Shown: positions 62,023-64,000 of the stretch, piece by piece
Position numbering within the stretch: the stretch's first letter is position 1
Layout: each line of letters begins with the position of its first letter
Source: CAXTPV01 sp965276715
GTDB lineage: Bacteria > Pseudomonadota > Alphaproteobacteria > Acetobacterales > Acetobacteraceae
DNA length: 64,000 nucleotides
Direction: 5' to 3'
NCBI GenBank assembly: GCA_965276715.1
Contig: OZ255622.1
Span: 310,001 to 374,000, forward strand
The notes under the pieces: model-generated
The model's input: the letters and a program-made list of their open reading frames with translations, nothing else
The model's database searches: none
Told to the model about the DNA's origin: nothing
Program-made: the position numbers and the translations under genes

Positions 62023-62541
62023 CTAATCGTGTCTGGACCCGGCGTCAATGCTATACGTTGCCCGGCCGTATCGAGCCGTCTCGAGAGCGTGATGATGACG
62101 GCCACGACTCTCGTAGTGTTCGGCCAGCATCTCCAGCAGAAGCATCGTCTGCGCGGCGATCTTCTTTCGGCTGTTGACGTCTCCTGGGAGCAGCCGCCGA
62201 CCAATCTCGGAAAACGACAATTCCTCGACGAGGATCATGCGTAGCCGCTTCTCCGCCTGCATGCCCAAACACTCGCGGACAGCGGTGCAGCGCGATGACG
62301 CCGCGATGCGAGCTAGCATACGAACGTGCGGATCTGCTGCCTGACCGGACCGCGGGATCGACGGGTCACAAGCTCCCACTACGCCCATCACCCAGTCACG
62401 ATGCCAGCGGTCGGCCGCGGCGATATGGGTGTCGTCAATGTCGTTCGACCGTCGCAAGGTTGAGAGAGCGCTGGCAGTTCTTGTCCCGCTCCCACCAGCC
62501 GTGTTTGCTCGATCGTGACCGGAAGGCGGTCCATCGGACAA
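62023..62541 (-). CDS. DUF6456-like hypothetical protein
   Basis: A 172-residue protein. TLRRSNDIDDTHIAAADRWHRDWVMGVVGA resembles the DUF6456 group (a helix-rich protein of alphaproteobacteria with HTH-like parts); later MLLLEMLAEHYESRGRHHH. It may be a regulator or packaging accessory. Same strand as the virion genes and at the upstream end of the cluster, so it may be part of the phage operon or a chromosomal gene; uncertain. Confidence 0.5.
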   Translation of the reverse strand: MSDGPPSGHDRANTAGGSGTRTASALSTLRRSNDIDDTHIAAADRWHRDWVMGVVGACDPSIPRSGQAADPHVRMLARIAASSRCTAVRECLGMQAEKRLRMILVEELSFSEIGRRLLPGDVNSRKKIAAQTMLLLEMLAEHYESRGRHHHALETARYGRATYSIDAGSRHD

Positions 62542-62656
62542 TGCGGTCTCCGTCGTCTAACAAGGGGGCTGACATCAGGGACTCCACGCTTTCGACACTG
62601 GAGCGGGATGTCGTGATGATAACCGTACAACTGCTTGGACGGACCAAAGCCCGGCT

Positions 62657-62941
62657 TCAGAGGAAGACCGGTAATGGATAGGCATCCCCCTGTCCTGACA
62701 TCCCCTCGCAGATTGCTCCCCACGTGATCGGATGGCCCGCTGGAAGTGGTGCCGATCCACTGAAACCCCGCTCCCCAGCGACATCCATCTGTCGGGCACC
62801 AATAACGTAGGCGCGCTTGGCGAGAACGCTTCGGCTGACGCCGAGTGCTTGCTCGGCGACACGTAGACTTACGCGGCGTTTCGCGAGCAAATCATGCAGG
62901 GCCTCATCGAGCTCGAACGACCACTCCACCGGCTTAGGCAT
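62657..62941 (-). CDS. Small helix-turn-helix protein, GcrA-like
   Basis: A 94-residue protein with ELDEALHDLLAKRRVSLRVAEQALGVSRSVLAKRAYVIGA, which reads as a Cro/GcrA-type helix-turn-helix. The start MPKPVEWSFELDEAL also resembles GcrA-family small regulators. It heads the minus-strand cluster and divides it from divergent tonB. It could control the element, but chromosomal origin is equally possible. Confidence 0.5.
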   Translation of the reverse strand: MPKPVEWSFELDEALHDLLAKRRVSLRVAEQALGVSRSVLAKRAYVIGARQMDVAGERGFSGSAPLPAGHPITWGAICEGMSGQGDAYPLPVFL

Positions 62942-63272
62942 GAAATACCCCCCAGAAAGTCATGTGTTTCAGCGGCTTAGAAGGTGGCTGCGGTTCTGGC
63001 GCCGTACAAGCGCCAACACAGTCCTCCGGCCGAGAAAATTCCGTTAGCGGAATATGTTCCTTAGTTTCGTTATTTAAGCCGTATAAAATTTTGAAGTATT
63101 CGTGCAAGCCAAGACTCGGCTTTGTCTTTTGCGAAACATGTCAGGAGAGCCCGCCGACCGTGCGCCAAACTATTACAACCTCAAGTTGCAGCAGGCCATC
63201 AGCGAACGAAATCGTGTCCGTCCCAACCGTGCTTCACGCTATGATTGGTACGCCGCTTGCGTCTGAGTGCCC
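62942..63272. other. Divergent intergenic region before tonB
   Basis: About 330 bases of AT-richer sequence (63,050-63,110 is the least GC-rich stretch in this part). It must hold the promoters for tonB and the minus-strand cluster. A 6-base inverted repeat is listed separately. No clear Fur box and no tRNA gene or phage att-like repeat could be found by eye. Confidence 0.5.
63038..63053. promoter_or_regulatory. Short palindrome, possible operator
   Basis: ATTCCG-TTAG-CGGAAT at 63038-63053, next to an AT-rich stretch. Placed between divergent genes, so it could bind the small HTH protein; no functional evidence. Confidence 0.25.
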
Positions 63273-64000
63273 ATGAAATATGCGCCGACTACCTATCCTC
63301 ACTGGGAGGCCCCCGAACTTGGCATGGTGCGGGCGACCGCAGCGTCCGTCGTGCTCAGCGTCGCGATCGTCATCGCGATCATATCGTTGGTCCCGGCAAG
63401 GCATCATGCGCCACCCCCTCTCGTCACGCATGCGAGGATGGTGACCCTGCCGCCGCCACCTCCACCACCGCCGGAAATCGTTCAGCCCCCCGAGCCGCTA
63501 CAGCCGCCGCCAATCACTCCACCGCCAGAAGCACCGGCGCCCGCGAAGATTCAGATCCAGAAGCCGCCGCCGAAGCCGGTCAAGCGTGTCGTGCGACATC
63601 CGCCGCAACACCATGTCGTACCCCAGCCACCACCGCCGCAGCCGCAAATCCAGGCACCGAGGGTGACCAATCCTCCACCGCCAACGGCTCCGGCGGAACA
63701 GACGTCCGGAATACCGGGCTATCGGGCGGCTCTGCACGATGAGATCCAGAACAACGTCGAGGTGCCGCCCGCGATCCAGCAATTGGGGCTGTCCGGAACA
63801 ACCTACGTCGCCTTCACGATCACCCCCCAAGGAGCCTTGGCTAATGCTCGTGTCTCCCGATCGAGCGGCAATCCTCTGATCGACCAGGCAGCCCTGGCAG
63901 CTGTAAGACACACGAGCTATCACGCCTTCACCGTGAACATGCCCACACGTCCACTCCCGTTCGATGTCCCGATTGAGATCACCGGCACCGGCGGTGAATG
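63273..64000 (+). CDS. tonB: TonB-like energy transducer, truncated at right edge
   Basis: Periplasm-spanning protein that transfers proton-motive energy from ExbB/ExbD to outer-membrane receptors. From ATG 63273, 242 complete codons are visible plus two bases TG, so the stop probably lies one base beyond the window. One N-terminal membrane segment (VVLSVAIVIAIISLV), then a proline-rich spacer of about 110 residues (runs of PPPPPPPP and KPPPKPVKR) and the TonB C-terminal domain with GLSGTTYVAFTITPQGALAN and SSGNPLIDQAALAAVRH. The YP box-like part is present. exbB and exbD are usually near and may follow. Confidence 0.88.
   Translation, partial: MKYAPTTYPHWEAPELGMVRATAASVVLSVAIVIAIISLVPARHHAPPPLVTHARMVTLPPPPPPPPEIVQPPEPLQPPPITPPPEAPAPAKIQIQKPPPKPVKRVVRHPPQHHVVPQPPPPQPQIQAPRVTNPPPPTAPAEQTSGIPGYRAALHDEIQNNVEVPPAIQQLGLSGTTYVAFTITPQGALANARVSRSSGNPLIDQAALAAVRHTSYHAFTVNMPTRPLPFDVPIEITGTGGE

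Larger units (their letters stand above)
43040..62941 (-). mobile_element. Phage-type element with contractile-tail virion genes
   Basis: Twenty-odd genes run in one direction on the minus strand, in the order of a tailed-phage structural module: small and large terminase, portal, scaffold, capsid, head completion, neck, sheath, tube, G/GT, tape measure, adaptor, X, D, V, W, J, I, endolysin. GC content is lower than in the left part of the window, similar to the adjoining housekeeping genes at 25-40 kb. No integrase, excisionase, lytic repressor, replication or holin gene is seen, and no flanking direct repeats or tRNA were found. The right boundary (about 62,941) includes two genes of uncertain origin. 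Either a decayed prophage or a domesticated, possibly gene-transfer-agent-like, particle. Confidence 0.85.

Noticed and set aside
43000..63272. Search for tRNA genes, att repeats, CRISPR and insertion sequences at the element's borders
   Set aside because: None found by eye; no claim is made, but absence is not proved.
63420..63690. Repetitive Pro-rich coding sequence that looks like a DNA repeat
   Set aside because: Explained by the TonB proline-rich spacer.

Overview
The window looks like a chromosomal segment of an alphaproteobacterium, most likely Rhodospirillales and probably Acetobacteraceae. I infer this from the ntrBC-ntrYX-hfq-hflX order behind dusB, a Hint-domain protein, periplasmic aldehyde oxidase genes, and an envelope/DNA operon with the usual alphaproteobacterial order. 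No database was searched, so the taxon is inference.

Positions 1-22,000 are very GC-rich: phoB (cut at the left edge), paoABC (Tat-exported molybdenum aldehyde oxidoreductase), two unknown genes, kup, rarA-rluC-asmA, an OPT transporter, a Hint-domain protein, ispF, then dusB-ntrB-ntrC-ntrY-ntrX-hfq-hflX in one direction. From about 22-25 kb GC visibly falls although the genes remain housekeeping: the spoVR-yeaH-prkA stress trio, then a tightly overlapping minus-strand operon (repeat protein, mltB, rlpA, dacA, holB, metG, tatD, MBL hydrolase). In many relatives tmk sits between dacA and holB; here it is absent. Positions 38.4-43.0 kb hold a plus-strand DedA/ATP-grasp pair, a lone mlaD-like gene, uppP, an SGNH hydrolase and a glycosyltransferase-like gene.

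Positions 43.0-62.9 kb are a phage-type element, almost all on the minus strand, reading from right to left: small and large terminase, portal, scaffold, major capsid protein, head-completion and neck genes, tail sheath, tail tube, G/GT tail-assembly chaperones with a canonical GGGAAAC slippery site, a short tape-measure-like gene, tail adaptor, X, D, V, W, J, I and a GH108-type muramidase. It has a complete contractile-virion gene set, but no integrase, excisionase, replication gene or lytic repressor is visible. It may be a gene-transfer-agent-like or domesticated particle, or a decayed prophage. One neck-position protein carries a C-terminal glycosidase-like (GH99/WbsX-like) domain.

The right edge holds a plus-strand tonB that runs off the window. 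I found no rRNA, tRNA, CRISPR array or insertion sequence. Many starts are TTG or GTG, several of them chosen here from ribosome binding sites and stop/start overlaps.
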